The notes beneath the pieces were generated by a model that made no database searches, had not been told where the DNA came from, and saw nothing but the letters and a program-made list of their open reading frames with translations. From NCBI GenBank assembly GCA_018814305.1, contig JAHJAA010000018.1, forward strand, positions 1 through 64,000: a stretch of 64,000 nt of DNA. The letters run 5' to 3'. Made by a program: the position numbers and the translations under genes. The DNA is from Pseudomonadota bacterium. GTDB taxonomy: Bacteria > Desulfobacterota > Desulfobulbia > Desulfobulbales > JAGXFP01. Below are positions 8,935 to 16,847 of the stretch, piece by piece. Position 1 is the first letter of the stretch, and each line of letters begins with the position of its first letter.

Positions 8935-10923
8935 ATGGAAATTCCCCTGCTCACCGACATCGTCATTATTTTCGGCCTCTCCGTGGCCGTTCTCCTGGTA
9001 TTTCATCTGCTCAAGCTTCCTGTTGTGGTCGGTTTTCTGCTCACCGGAATTCTGGCCGGCCCCCATGGCTTCGGATTGATCAAGGCGGTCCATGAGGTCG
9101 AAATCCTCGCGGAAATCGGAGTTATCCTCCTGCTCTTTACCATCGGAATTGAATTCTCCTTCAAACGGCTGATCCAAATCAAGCAACAGGTTATGATCGG
9201 CGGAGCTCTCCAGGTCGGTCTGACTATTATGGTAGTCTTTTTTATTGCCCGACATTTCGGGATGAGCCTCAAAGTGGCCGTTTTTTACGGCTTTCTGATT
9301 TCTCTTTCAAGTACCGCCATCGTTCTCCGATTGCTTCAGGAACGGGCCGAAATCGACGCCCCCCATGGCCGAAGCGCCCTTGGCATCCTGTTGTTCCAAG
9401 ATGTGATTATCGTACCGATGATCCTGATAACGCCCATTCTGGCAGGCGGCAAATCGGGCCAGGTCAACAGCGACATTTTCTTCCTTGCCGCCAAAGGCCT
9501 CGCCATTGTAATCGTTATTCTGGCGGCGGCAAAATGGCTCATGCCCTGGCTCTTGCATCAGGTGGCTCGCACCCGCAGCAAAGAACTTTTTCTGTTGAGC
9601 GTTGTAGGCATCTGTCTTTCCGTCGCCTGGTTGACGGCATCTGCCGGTTTGTCCCTCGCTCTGGGGGCCTTTATCGCCGGCCTGATCATTTCGGAATCTG
9701 AATACAGCCATCAGGCCCTGGGCAATATTTTGCCCTTTCGTAATGTGTTCAACAGTTTTTTCTTCGTCTCCATCGGGATGCTGCTTGATACCGGATTCCT
9801 GGTCAATTCCCCTCTTCTGGTCCTGGCTGTTTCGGGAGGGGTCCTCGCCATCAAGGCCATGATCACCATGGGCATCGCCATGCTCCTGGGTCTTTCACTC
9901 CGTAGCGCCATCCTGGCCGGCCTATCGATCTGCCAGGTCGGTGAATTCTCTTTCGTTCTCTCAAAAACCGGGGTTGATCATGCTCTGTTGAGCACCAATC
10001 AATACCAACTCTTCCTCGCAGTGGCCGTCCTGACCATGGCCGCTTCACCCTTCATTATCACCTATGCCCCTCAAGTTGCCCATCGTATCTTACGATTTCC
10101 ACTTCCCAAAAGACTCAAAACAGGGCTCTGGCCCTTATCTGAAAAGACAGCCGACCCAATCCTCAAACAACATCTGATCATCATCGGGTTTGGCTTAAAC
10201 GGTCGTAACGTTGCCAGGGCCGCCAAGATGACTGGAATTCCCTACATGATCATAGAGATGTCCCCTGATACCGTAAAAAAAGAACGGGCCAAAGGTGAAC
10301 CAATAATATATGGCGACGCGATTCATGACGAGGTCCTGATGCATGCTCATATCGAGGATGCCACCGTGGTGGTGGTCGCAATTAATGATCCAGCCGCCAC
10401 TCGGGAAATCACTGAGCATCTTCGGAGAATGACCAGTAAGGCCCATCTGATTATCCGGACCCGATTCCTGACCGAGATGCAGGCGCTGTATAAACTGGGG
10501 GCTGATGAGGTGATCCCGGAGGAATTTGAGACCTCGGTGGAAATCTTTTCGCGTGTACTGTCCAAATATCTCATTCCCAAAGACGAAATCGACAAAATCG
10601 TGGTCCACCTCCGCGCTGATGGTTATGAGATGTTTCGTCGACTATCCGGGAAATCATCTTTCTTTGCCAACCTCAACCTGCATCTGCCGGACAATGAATT
10701 GACGGCCATGCGGGTTAAAGTTAATGCACCAATAGCAGGGAAATCCTTGTCCGAACTTCAGTTACGTAAAAAATTCGGGGTTACCGCCCTGGCGGTTCGC
10801 CGAAATAATCAGACCTTCTCCAACCCTGATGTTGAAATGCCTTTCATGGTGGAAGACGTGGTATATATCATGGGGCCGCCAAAAAAAATAGCTGAATGCG
10901 CCAGACTGTTTAATCATGATTGA
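8935..10923 (+). CDS. CPA2-family cation:proton antiporter, KefB/KefC-like
   Basis: About 662 aa. Twelve or so membrane helices (residues about 5-385) form the Na+/H+ exchanger domain of monovalent cation:proton antiporter-2 proteins. Then come a TrkA-N/RCK nucleotide-binding domain (about 405-520; HLIIIGFGLNGRNVARAAK) and a TrkA-C domain (about 580-655). It should exchange K+ or Na+ for protons under nucleotide or ligand control. AGGAG at 8 bases before ATG 8935 selects this start over the in-frame ATG at 8902. The zinc-ribbon microprotein follows within 10 bases, so the two are probably cotranscribed. Confidence 0.9.
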   Translation: MEIPLLTDIVIIFGLSVAVLLVFHLLKLPVVVGFLLTGILAGPHGFGLIKAVHEVEILAEIGVILLLFTIGIEFSFKRLIQIKQQVMIGGALQVGLTIMVVFFIARHFGMSLKVAVFYGFLISLSSTAIVLRLLQERAEIDAPHGRSALGILLFQDVIIVPMILITPILAGGKSGQVNSDIFFLAAKGLAIVIVILAAAKWLMPWLLHQVARTRSKELFLLSVVGICLSVAWLTASAGLSLALGAFIAGLIISESEYSHQALGNILPFRNVFNSFFFVSIGMLLDTGFLVNSPLLVLAVSGGVLAIKAMITMGIAMLLGLSLRSAILAGLSICQVGEFSFVLSKTGVDHALLSTNQYQLFLAVAVLTMAASPFIITYAPQVAHRILRFPLPKRLKTGLWPLSEKTADPILKQHLIIIGFGLNGRNVARAAKMTGIPYMIIEMSPDTVKKERAKGEPIIYGDAIHDEVLMHAHIEDATVVVVAINDPAATREITEHLRRMTSKAHLIIRTRFLTEMQALYKLGADEVIPEEFETSVEIFSRVLSKYLIPKDEIDKIVVHLRADGYEMFRRLSGKSSFFANLNLHLPDNELTAMRVKVNAPIAGKSLSELQLRKKFGVTALAVRRNNQTFSNPDVEMPFMVEDVVYIMGPPKKIAECARLFNHD

Positions 10924-10931
10924 GGTGGGCT

Positions 10932-11123
10932 ATGTTCCCTTTTTATGCGGTAATCAAAACCATCATTGGCCTTAAAAGAATATGCCCGGAATGCAACAAA
11001 GCACAAGTGGTCAAACCAAGTCAAAAGAGAGTGTCGGTGCCTTGTAGATTCTGCGAGGCCATGATCCCTGCTTCCGAATCAGAAGGGGACAAGAACCAAG
11101 AATATCCCGATGGAACCGAATAA
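10932..11123 (+). CDS. zinc-ribbon microprotein
   Basis: 63 aa with two CXXC knuckles (CPEC near residues 18-21, CRFC near 39-42) separated by a basic stretch, and an acidic, disordered tail. This is a typical rubredoxin-like/zinc-ribbon fold that would bind one metal ion. GAGGTGGG lies 4-6 bases upstream of ATG 10932, just after the antiporter stop codon, so it is likely translated from the antiporter mRNA. The function is unknown; an accessory or sensory role for the antiporter is only inferred from position. Confidence 0.7.
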   Translation: MFPFYAVIKTIIGLKRICPECNKAQVVKPSQKRVSVPCRFCEAMIPASESEGDKNQEYPDGTE

Positions 11124-11480
11124 ATCACAAATCTTTATCTGAAAGGACAAGGTCTTAATATTTGCCTCACCGGCTCAACGAAACAAGAAGTTTGCGCAAA
11201 TATTTGCATGGCTCCAAAACGCCTGACATGTCAATCGCATTAACAAACTATCTATCTATTATTTCTATACTTTTCCCTTGTCAGCTATCGAAAATATGAT
11301 AGTGTCAAATTTAAAATGTTTAAAATATTTCCTCTAATCGGCAAAATCCAACTCTTTAACCAATAATCAGCTTAAAAGAGGAATAAAAATCGAGGGAAAG
11401 GACTCTTCTTAAGAGTATTTCATATCCTCGGATATTCAGCAGACTATCACGACTAAACGATCATCAAATTAGAAAACAAA
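11124..11480. other. 357-base intergenic region with palindromes
   Basis: No gene is seen. It holds AATATTTGC (11157-11165), matched by the perfect 12-base palindrome GCAAATATTTGC (11196-11207), which may be an operator pair. Further on are ACTCTT-CTT-AAGAGT (11402-11416) and ATATCC-TC-GGATAT (about 11423-11436), small hairpins close to the kinase start. The region is AT-rich and probably carries the promoter of the sensor kinase gene, but I cannot single out a convincing -35/-10 pair. Confidence 0.45.
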
Positions 11481-12647
11481 ATGAAAATACAGTCAAAAAT
11501 TCTTGGCGGATTTATCCTGATCATTCTCATGGTTCTCGCCATCAGCACCGTAGCCATCCGTTCTACAAACGAACTGGATGAGACATTTTCAAAGCTCAGT
11601 ACCATAGCCATCCCCCTGACTTCAACCCTTCAGAATATTCGCTATGCAGCCGTGAGCATGAACAGGGCCGCAAATGAACTTGTCGTTCTTGCCAGTGAAC
11701 TTAGAGAAGAAAGTGATGCGGCCAACCAGGCGATCATTCAGCATGAGGTGGTGGTAGAAGAGAAAGAGTTTGCCGAGACCATACTGATGATCAATAAAAA
11801 TCTGGAGGAATACAAGATTCAGATAGAACGGTTTCTTCCCGAAGAAATCAAATTATATCAAAACTTGCATGAGCTCTCTTCAAAACTGATCGCCGCCTGT
11901 CGCGAATTGATATATGCGGCACAATCAGGGCGGATCGGTGGAAATATTTTTGAACACAAAGAAAAAGTTGAAAACATTGAACAAGAATTTGGCGACCAAA
12001 TCCAACTCATCTTGAACCATGAAATGACAGAAGTCTCCATCCGGGTAAAAGATGTGCACCAACAATCACAATTCACCTCTACACTTATTCTCTCCGTGAG
12101 TATTGTATTGACGCTTCTTGGATTATTCTTCGCCCTAATCATTTCACAACAGATTGCCAAACCGCTCTTGAAATTACAAAACGCAGCCCAAAAAGTCAGT
12201 TCAGGTAATTTTGAAACCAAATTGACCGTAAGCAGTAATGATGAAGTGGGTGCCCTATCCACCATCTTCAATACGATGGTGGCCGATCTAAAGCGTCTCA
12301 ACAACCACATGACTCAGCTGGTTGAAGAAAAGACCATTGCCCTGACCCAGACCAATAAGGCGTTGCATCACGAAATTGAGGAAAAAATAATTGCCGAAGA
12401 GAAAGCCCGGCAAATATCTTCAACCATGAAAACTATATTTAATAATGCGATCCCGCTCAGCATTACCACCATGGACTATGAGATAGTTCAAGCTAATGAC
12501 GCATACCATGCTCTTTTTGGCAAGGTAGAAGCAGATCATGCCCCCGTAAAATGTTATGAATCCCGCCCTGGACCGTACTGCCATACCGATCAATGTCCTC
12601 TTGCCCGTATACTTGACGGTGAAGATGAAATTGTTTTTGAAACTTAA
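11481..12647 (+). CDS. hybrid sensor kinase, N-terminal part cut by an in-frame TAA
   Basis: 388 aa. There is a first membrane helix (residues about 8-28), a periplasmic four-helix-bundle-like sensor (30-195), a second helix (about 200-222), a HAMP domain (about 223-275), a short coiled coil, then the first two-thirds of a PAS domain. The PAS part has a cysteine-rich motif (KCYESRPGPYCHTDQCPL) near its end. Translation stops at TAA 12645-12647 in the middle of the PAS fold. Reading on in the same frame gives the missing end of the PAS domain and then a complete kinase, with no frameshift. This is therefore one ancestral gene broken by a single nonsense codon (or a sequence error). The N-terminal product alone has no kinase domain. 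Confidence 0.8.
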   Translation: MKIQSKILGGFILIILMVLAISTVAIRSTNELDETFSKLSTIAIPLTSTLQNIRYAAVSMNRAANELVVLASELREESDAANQAIIQHEVVVEEKEFAETILMINKNLEEYKIQIERFLPEEIKLYQNLHELSSKLIAACRELIYAAQSGRIGGNIFEHKEKVENIEQEFGDQIQLILNHEMTEVSIRVKDVHQQSQFTSTLILSVSIVLTLLGLFFALIISQQIAKPLLKLQNAAQKVSSGNFETKLTVSSNDEVGALSTIFNTMVADLKRLNNHMTQLVEEKTIALTQTNKALHHEIEEKIIAEEKARQISSTMKTIFNNAIPLSITTMDYEIVQANDAYHALFGKVEADHAPVKCYESRPGPYCHTDQCPLARILDGEDEIVFET

Positions 12648-12830
12648 AAAAACGAGCCCAAACAAACTCTACATTTCATCGTCAACGCTCGCCCTTTCAA
12701 AAATGCCGATGGCGAAGTCACTGGGATCATTGAAAGTTTTCAAGAGATAACCGACCGAAAAATTGCCGAAAGCAATCTAGCCGAAGAAAAAGAGCGCCTC
12801 ACGGTTACCCTGCAAAGCATAGGTGATGGG

Positions 12831-14303
12831 GTGATCACAACCGATACGAACGGGAAAATTCTCTTACTCAACAAAGTTGCCCAGCAGATGACCGGCTGGA
12901 GTCAGAATGAAGCTTTTGGTCAACCACTGGAAGAAATATTTCATATTGTTTCTGAAAAAAATCGAGTCCGTCACGAAAACCCGGTGGAAAAAGTACTCCG
13001 GACCCGTCAGATCATTGCACTGGAAAATCACACTATCCTGATTCGAAAAGACGGGGTGGAACGGTTTATTGCAGACAGCGGTGCGCCAATATTCAATATC
13101 AAAAGTGAAATTATCGGGGTCGTGCTTGTTTTTCGTGATGTGACCGAAAAGCAGAAAATGGAGGAAGAACTTGCCAAGGTAGAGAGGTTGCAGTCAATCG
13201 GTATCTTGGCCGGTGGCATTGCCCACGACTTCAACAATATCCTGACCGCCTTGATCGGCAATATCAGCTTGGCGAAAATGTATTCTCAATCGGACAGCAA
13301 GGTCTATGAAAAACTGACGGTGTCTGAAAATGCCATCATTAAAGCAAAAGATCTGACCCAACAGCTCCTCACTTTCTCCAAGGGAGGCGCCCCTGTACGA
13401 AAAGTCGTATCCCTTGCGGAATTACTTCACGACTCCATATCCTTTACCCTGCGCGGCTCAAAGAGTAAATTCAATCTATTAGTGGCAGAAGATCTACGGA
13501 TGATTGAGGCGGACAGCGGTCAGATCAATCAGGTGATCAGCAACCTGGTGATTAATGCCGACCAGGCCATGTTTACCGGGGGGACCATTACGATCAAGGC
13601 GGAGAACTACGATATTGCTGATAAAGATGTCTTCTTGCCCCTTCCCCCCGGAATATATGTCAAGATCACCATAACTGATGAAGGAGTCGGGATTCCAAGA
13701 GAGATTCTGCCCCAAATTTTCGATCCCTATTTTACCACGAAACATGATGGCAGCGGTTTGGGCTTGGCATCCGTCTACTCCATCATTAACCACCATGATG
13801 GTTTCATCTCAGTGGACTCGAAGGCAGGTACGGGAACAACTTTTACGATCTATCTTCCTGGAACCATTCAGAAACCAACCCAAGCGCAACTCCAGAACAA
13901 TACGCTCCTTAAGGGATCTGGTAAAATCCTGGTCATGGATGATGACCAGGAAATCAGAGCGGTGGTCAATGAGGTCCTCATCACCCTGGGGTACTCGGTT
14001 GTCTTAACGGTTAATGGAAATCAAACCATTGATACCTACCGTGAGGCCATGGATTCCGATCACCCCTTTGATGCTGCCATTCTTGATCTTACCATTCCTG
14101 GAGGAATGGGAGGAAAGGAGACCTTGGGGCATTTGCTGGAAATAGATCCGCAGGCCAAAGTCATTGTCTGCAGCGGATATTCAGGCGATCCGGTTATGGC
14201 CAATTATCAGGATTATGGTTTCGCGGCAGTGGTCACCAAGCCCTATAGATTACATGAGTTGAGCCAGATACTCGATGATATCCTTTCGGAAGAGCAGGCC
14301 TAG
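12831..14303 (+). CDS. hybrid sensor kinase, C-terminal part (PAS-HisKA-HATPase-REC)
   Basis: 490 aa from GTG 12831, the first start codon after the in-frame stop at 12645-12647. All 61 codons between them are open and encode the end of the preceding PAS domain (...NARPFKNADGEVTGIIESFQEITDRK). Domains here are PAS (about residues 1-105), HisKA with the phospho-His in AGGIAHDFNNILT (about 130), HATPase_c with DEGVGIP and GSGLGLA (about 225-345), and a receiver (about 365-485) with phosphoacceptor Asp in AILDLTIPGG and Lys in VTKPY. Alone it could be a soluble kinase without its membrane sensor. AGGTGA lies only a few bases before GTG, so translation efficiency is uncertain. Confidence 0.8.
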   Translation: MITTDTNGKILLLNKVAQQMTGWSQNEAFGQPLEEIFHIVSEKNRVRHENPVEKVLRTRQIIALENHTILIRKDGVERFIADSGAPIFNIKSEIIGVVLVFRDVTEKQKMEEELAKVERLQSIGILAGGIAHDFNNILTALIGNISLAKMYSQSDSKVYEKLTVSENAIIKAKDLTQQLLTFSKGGAPVRKVVSLAELLHDSISFTLRGSKSKFNLLVAEDLRMIEADSGQINQVISNLVINADQAMFTGGTITIKAENYDIADKDVFLPLPPGIYVKITITDEGVGIPREILPQIFDPYFTTKHDGSGLGLASVYSIINHHDGFISVDSKAGTGTTFTIYLPGTIQKPTQAQLQNNTLLKGSGKILVMDDDQEIRAVVNEVLITLGYSVVLTVNGNQTIDTYREAMDSDHPFDAAILDLTIPGGMGGKETLGHLLEIDPQAKVIVCSGYSGDPVMANYQDYGFAAVVTKPYRLHELSQILDDILSEEQA

Positions 14304-14343
14304 TGGATGTTGCTCCAGAATTGCATAATTACCTGAGAAAAAT

Positions 14344-14853
14344 ATGATGCGGCATCTGGTAACCAAAAAGCAACAGAATTCAAAGTCCTGCCTGGTTTGC
14401 GGACTTCAGAATGACTTTGGCCTTCACACCTCTTTTTATGAACTGGACAGTGGCGAACTGATGGCCCTCTTTCGTCCTCGAAAAGAGCACCAGAGTTATC
14501 CGGGCCGTTTACACGGTGGATTATCTTCGACCATCCTTGATGAGACCATCGGCCGGGCGATCATGATCACTCATCCTGATCAGTTTGGGGTAACAGTGGA
14601 AATCACGGTGCGTTTCAAAAAACCGGTTCCCCTGGATATTGATTTGCGGGTCATCGGCAGGATAACCAAGGATTCGAGTCGTTTCTTCGAGGGTACCGGA
14701 GAGATCATCCTGGCCGACGGCACTATCGCGGTTGAGGGCCATGGCAAATACCTGAAGATGCCCCTTGAAAAGATCGCCGAATATGACCAGGGAGATGAAG
14801 AGAATTGGCGGGTCATCGACCTGCCCGATGACCCTGAGTTCTTTGACTTTTGA
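14344..14853 (+). CDS. hotdog-fold acyl-CoA thioesterase, PaaI-like
   Basis: 169 aa (the second ATG at 14347 is an equally possible start). The central part, residues about 55-145, is a PaaI/YiiD-type hotdog domain: LHGGLSSTILDETIGRA contains the HGG oxyanion element and the helix Asp/Glu typical of these thioesterases. A strand-rich segment ...VTVEITVRFKKPVPL follows. The N-terminus has a CLVCG knuckle (about residues 16-20), seen in a subgroup that may bind zinc. It probably hydrolyses an acyl- or aryl-CoA; the substrate is unknown. It lies 40 bases after the kinase gene on the same strand and ends just before a bidirectional terminator hairpin. Confidence 0.8.
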   Translation: MMRHLVTKKQQNSKSCLVCGLQNDFGLHTSFYELDSGELMALFRPRKEHQSYPGRLHGGLSSTILDETIGRAIMITHPDQFGVTVEITVRFKKPVPLDIDLRVIGRITKDSSRFFEGTGEIILADGTIAVEGHGKYLKMPLEKIAEYDQGDEENWRVIDLPDDPEFFDF

Positions 14854-14920
14854 GTGACGGCCAAAATTAATTGGATAACTTCATTCAAGGTCATTTTTAT
14901 TCATTTTCGGGGCCAGAAAC

Positions 14921-15035
14921 AAAAAAAGCAAAACCTTTACGGTTTTGCTTTTTCAAGTGGGATGAGCCTCTTTTTTTAAGATACGTTGCGGTAAGGCCGC
15001 CGTCTTTTTATTTTAATGTTAGACTCTCCCTCGTT
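14921..15035 (-). ncRNA. candidate small RNA, copy A
   Basis: A minus-strand transcription unit of about 115 nt with no ATG-started frame of note. Upstream is TTTACA-N17-TACGAT; the unit ends in a strong terminator (14923-14953). Inside are a GCGG-CCTTA-CCGC hairpin (about 14986-14998) and a conserved single-stranded stretch AGAGGCTCATCCCAC. Copy B keeps the promoter hexamers, spacing, hairpin and this stretch. The terminator arms differ between copies but still pair, which argues for selection on RNA structure. A poly-A length difference shifts any reading frame, which argues against a small protein. It has not been matched to a known RNA family. Confidence 0.5.
14923..14953. terminator. bidirectional Rho-independent terminator
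   Basis: AAAAAGCAAAACC (14923-14935) and GGTTTTGCTTTTT (14941-14953) form a 13-bp stem with a TTTAC loop, with T-runs on both strands. It can end the thioesterase transcript from the left and the candidate sRNA from the right. Confidence 0.85.
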
Positions 15036-15041
15036 AATTAA

Positions 15042-15070
15042 ATCGTATCACTATCATCTACCCATGTAAA
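15042..15070 (-). promoter_or_regulatory. sigma-70-type promoter of candidate sRNA copy A
   Basis: On the minus strand TTTACA (15065-15070) and TACGAT (15042-15047) are separated by exactly 17 bases. The same hexamers and spacing are conserved in copy B at 16970-16998, although the spacer sequence has drifted. Transcription would start near 15035. Confidence 0.55.
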
Positions 15071-15174
15071 GCCATCAAATGAAAAAAATGAAAAAATCCC
15101 CCGGAATATATTTCCTGGGCCTGGTGTAAAATAGCAAAGATTTTCTGTTGTAGAAACTACAACTTAAAAAAGCA

Positions 15175-15240
15175 AAGTGATGAGCTTTCTCAGGCTAATC
15201 GCTTAGTACGTCTGACTGGGCCGACGAAACTCGAACTCGT
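15175..15240 (-). pseudogene. decayed tRNA 3' end and tRNA terminator
   Basis: Read on the minus strand, a T-arm can still be drawn (ACGAG-TTCGAGT-TTCGT, 15224-15240), followed by an acceptor-like CGGCCCAG (15216-15223) and then a worn hairpin GCTAATCGCTT / AAGTGATGAGC (15194-15204 / 15175-15185). The order matches the intact tRNA-Asp and its terminator at 17242-17357. The 5' two-thirds of the tRNA is absent. This is best read as the remnant of a duplicated tRNA module; the original tRNA identity is lost. Confidence 0.45.
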
Positions 15241-15321
15241 GTCAGTCCATACATAATTGAGGCTTTTTGTATAAAGCGGGGCGGGAAAATGCCAAGTACA
15301 ACATTTGATAACTAAAAAAAA

Positions 15322-16038
15322 TCATCCCAATATTTTTTGTCCGATCATTCCAACAAGAAAACCCAAACTTGCACCAAGCGCAGGAAACCAACTTTTCGTC
15401 AACTTGGACATTGGTGCAATATCCTGAAATATCAAATAAAGTATCCCACCACTGGAAAACAGCATCATTGACGCGGTTAGTTTCGGCAGAGTACTCAGCA
15501 AATAATATCCTGATGTGGCAGAAATGACTCCTGAGAAACTCAACAAAAACAAGATAATCAAGCATTTCCTTGATGAATACCCACTGTTTCTCAAATCCAA
15601 ATATGAATTGAATGATTCAGGAAAGTTTTGAAGGCCAATAAAAATTGCCAATAACAATCCCAACTTGTTGTCTGTGGCAAATATTGCTCCTAATGCAATC
15701 GCTTCCGGAACAAAATCCATCAACATTGCTAATAGTTGAGAAATTGTTCCACCTTTTTTCTCTATAAATCTATCCAAATAAAAGAAAAGAATTGCACCTG
15801 TTAAAAATATTACTGCCATTGGAACAAGAGGCAATAAGCGCATCCCTTCTGGTACTAGAACGAATGCAACAGCAGCAACAATTATTCCACCTCCAAATGC
15901 AATTGAGGTATGAAGAATCTCGTCTTTTACAAATCCATCATGGAAATTACTTTCAAAATATTTAGAAAGCAATCCTCCCAAGAAAACAGTAACTCCTGAA
16001 AAAAATGAGTACATTATTATTTTAATTAAATCTTCCAT
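15322..16038 (-). CDS. ZIP-family metal transporter
   Basis: 238 aa, about eight membrane helices, the usual size for bacterial ZIP/GufA proteins, which carry Zn2+, Mn2+ or Fe2+ across the inner membrane. The metal-site helices are MDFVPEAIALGA (about residues 108-119) and GLQNFPESFNS (about 136-146). In typical ZIPs these read H(S/N).PEG.A.G and HN.PEG, so the His positions are Asp and Gln here, which may change metal preference. GGAGT before ATG 16038 supports the start. The gene is visibly AT-richer than its neighbours, suggesting acquisition. It lies downstream of the glyoxalase-fold gene on the same strand. Confidence 0.8.
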   Translation of the reverse strand: MEDLIKIIMYSFFSGVTVFLGGLLSKYFESNFHDGFVKDEILHTSIAFGGGIIVAAVAFVLVPEGMRLLPLVPMAVIFLTGAILFFYLDRFIEKKGGTISQLLAMLMDFVPEAIALGAIFATDNKLGLLLAIFIGLQNFPESFNSYLDLRNSGYSSRKCLIILFLLSFSGVISATSGYYLLSTLPKLTASMMLFSSGGILYLIFQDIAPMSKLTKSWFPALGASLGFLVGMIGQKILG

Positions 16039-16209
16039 GGATACTCCTTTCTTCCGACTTCGATCAAAATCAGGGTTTTTAGTGGCTACGTGGAAAACCT
16101 TCTCTATTCTCTTGTCTGGTCTTTTTTTTGATCGTTGTTTGGTTTGCGTCCCAGTTGATCGCTTATGAGATGATGGTTAAACTCGATGGTATTCCCCGCC
16201 CCCTACAAG

Positions 16210-16587
16210 CTATTTCTTTTGATTAAAAAGCCTTAGAAGGATACCTTCAGGTCCTTTGAAATCTCCTAAAGTAATACCGCCAACTCCCGCAGAAAAGGCA
16301 GTTGATAAAAGCTCCCCACCACGTTTCGAAATATCTCCAAGGTTTTCAGCTATATTATCAGACCAGAATGCAAGGTGGTGAAAACCAAGAGGAGTATCTC
16401 CCATAAACTTTTTTGGCATCAACTCAATAATGATTGTTTCTGATTTCAAGAATACATAACTATCTTCAAGCCGATTACCCTCTGGATAGGTTGCTTCTAC
16501 TTCCAGGTCTAACACCTTCGTATAGAACGCTACCGATGCGATGATGTCTTTTACGACAAAGGCAATTTTAATAGGTTTATTCAACAT
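16210..16587 (-). CDS. glyoxalase/VOC-fold protein
   Basis: About 125 aa starting MLNKPIKIAFVVKDI; AGGGAGA before ATG 16587 selects this start over 16605. It is a single vicinal-oxygen-chelate module: FVVKDIIASVAFYTKVLDL at the start, 'GFHHLAFWSDNIAENL' in the middle with the HH pair, and 'GPEGILLRLFNQKK' at the end with the usual late Glu region. Family members include glyoxalase I, methylmalonyl-CoA epimerase and resistance proteins; which reaction occurs here is not clear. AT-rich like the ZIP gene, and both lie between the two direct repeats. Confidence 0.75.
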   Translation of the reverse strand: MLNKPIKIAFVVKDIIASVAFYTKVLDLEVEATYPEGNRLEDSYVFLKSETIIIELMPKKFMGDTPLGFHHLAFWSDNIAENLGDISKRGGELLSTAFSAGVGGITLGDFKGPEGILLRLFNQKK

Positions 16588-16847
16588 TCCATTCTCCCTG
16601 TACACTTTAGCAATATACTTAAATTTGAAACAATGGATATGGATATCTCGGCTGCGATTCTTATTTTTGGGGAGAGGATTTCGTCTCCAGTTCCCTTCAA
16701 ATTTCGTGACCTCTTATACCTATACCGTTCAACTAACGGTTAACTCCATCAAAAACAGGAGAGGTCTCTCACCTCATGGTCATTGCTTCTCCACAGTAGA
16801 TGCAATAGCGACAGTCTCGATGCTACGCGCCATGCCTGGAGTACAAA
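16588..16847. other. intergenic region upstream of the glyoxalase gene
   Basis: No convincing gene. The stretch contains several short inverted motifs (AGAGGTCTCT near 16763-16772) and stop codons in all frames. It probably includes the promoter of the glyoxalase-ZIP pair, but no clear hexamers could be picked out. Confidence 0.35.

Larger units (their letters stand above)
14921..15133. repeat. direct repeat copy A (about 210 bases)
   Basis: This stretch is repeated in the same orientation at 16849-17060 with only scattered substitutions and single-base indels through about 15095, then more loosely to 15133. It contains a minus-strand promoter, about 115 bases of conserved sequence and a terminator hairpin. 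Together the copies flank the ZIP and glyoxalase genes. Confidence 0.85.

Noticed and set aside
14980-15025. Short peptide inside candidate sRNA copy A (after GAGGGAGAG)
   Set aside because: There is no standard start codon (ATT only), and the frame is not kept in copy B because of a one-base indel in the A-run.
15147-15163. GTTGTAG-AAA-CTACAAC hairpin
   Set aside because: A perfect 7-bp stem but without a T-run or conservation in the second module copy; probably incidental within a decaying duplicated segment.
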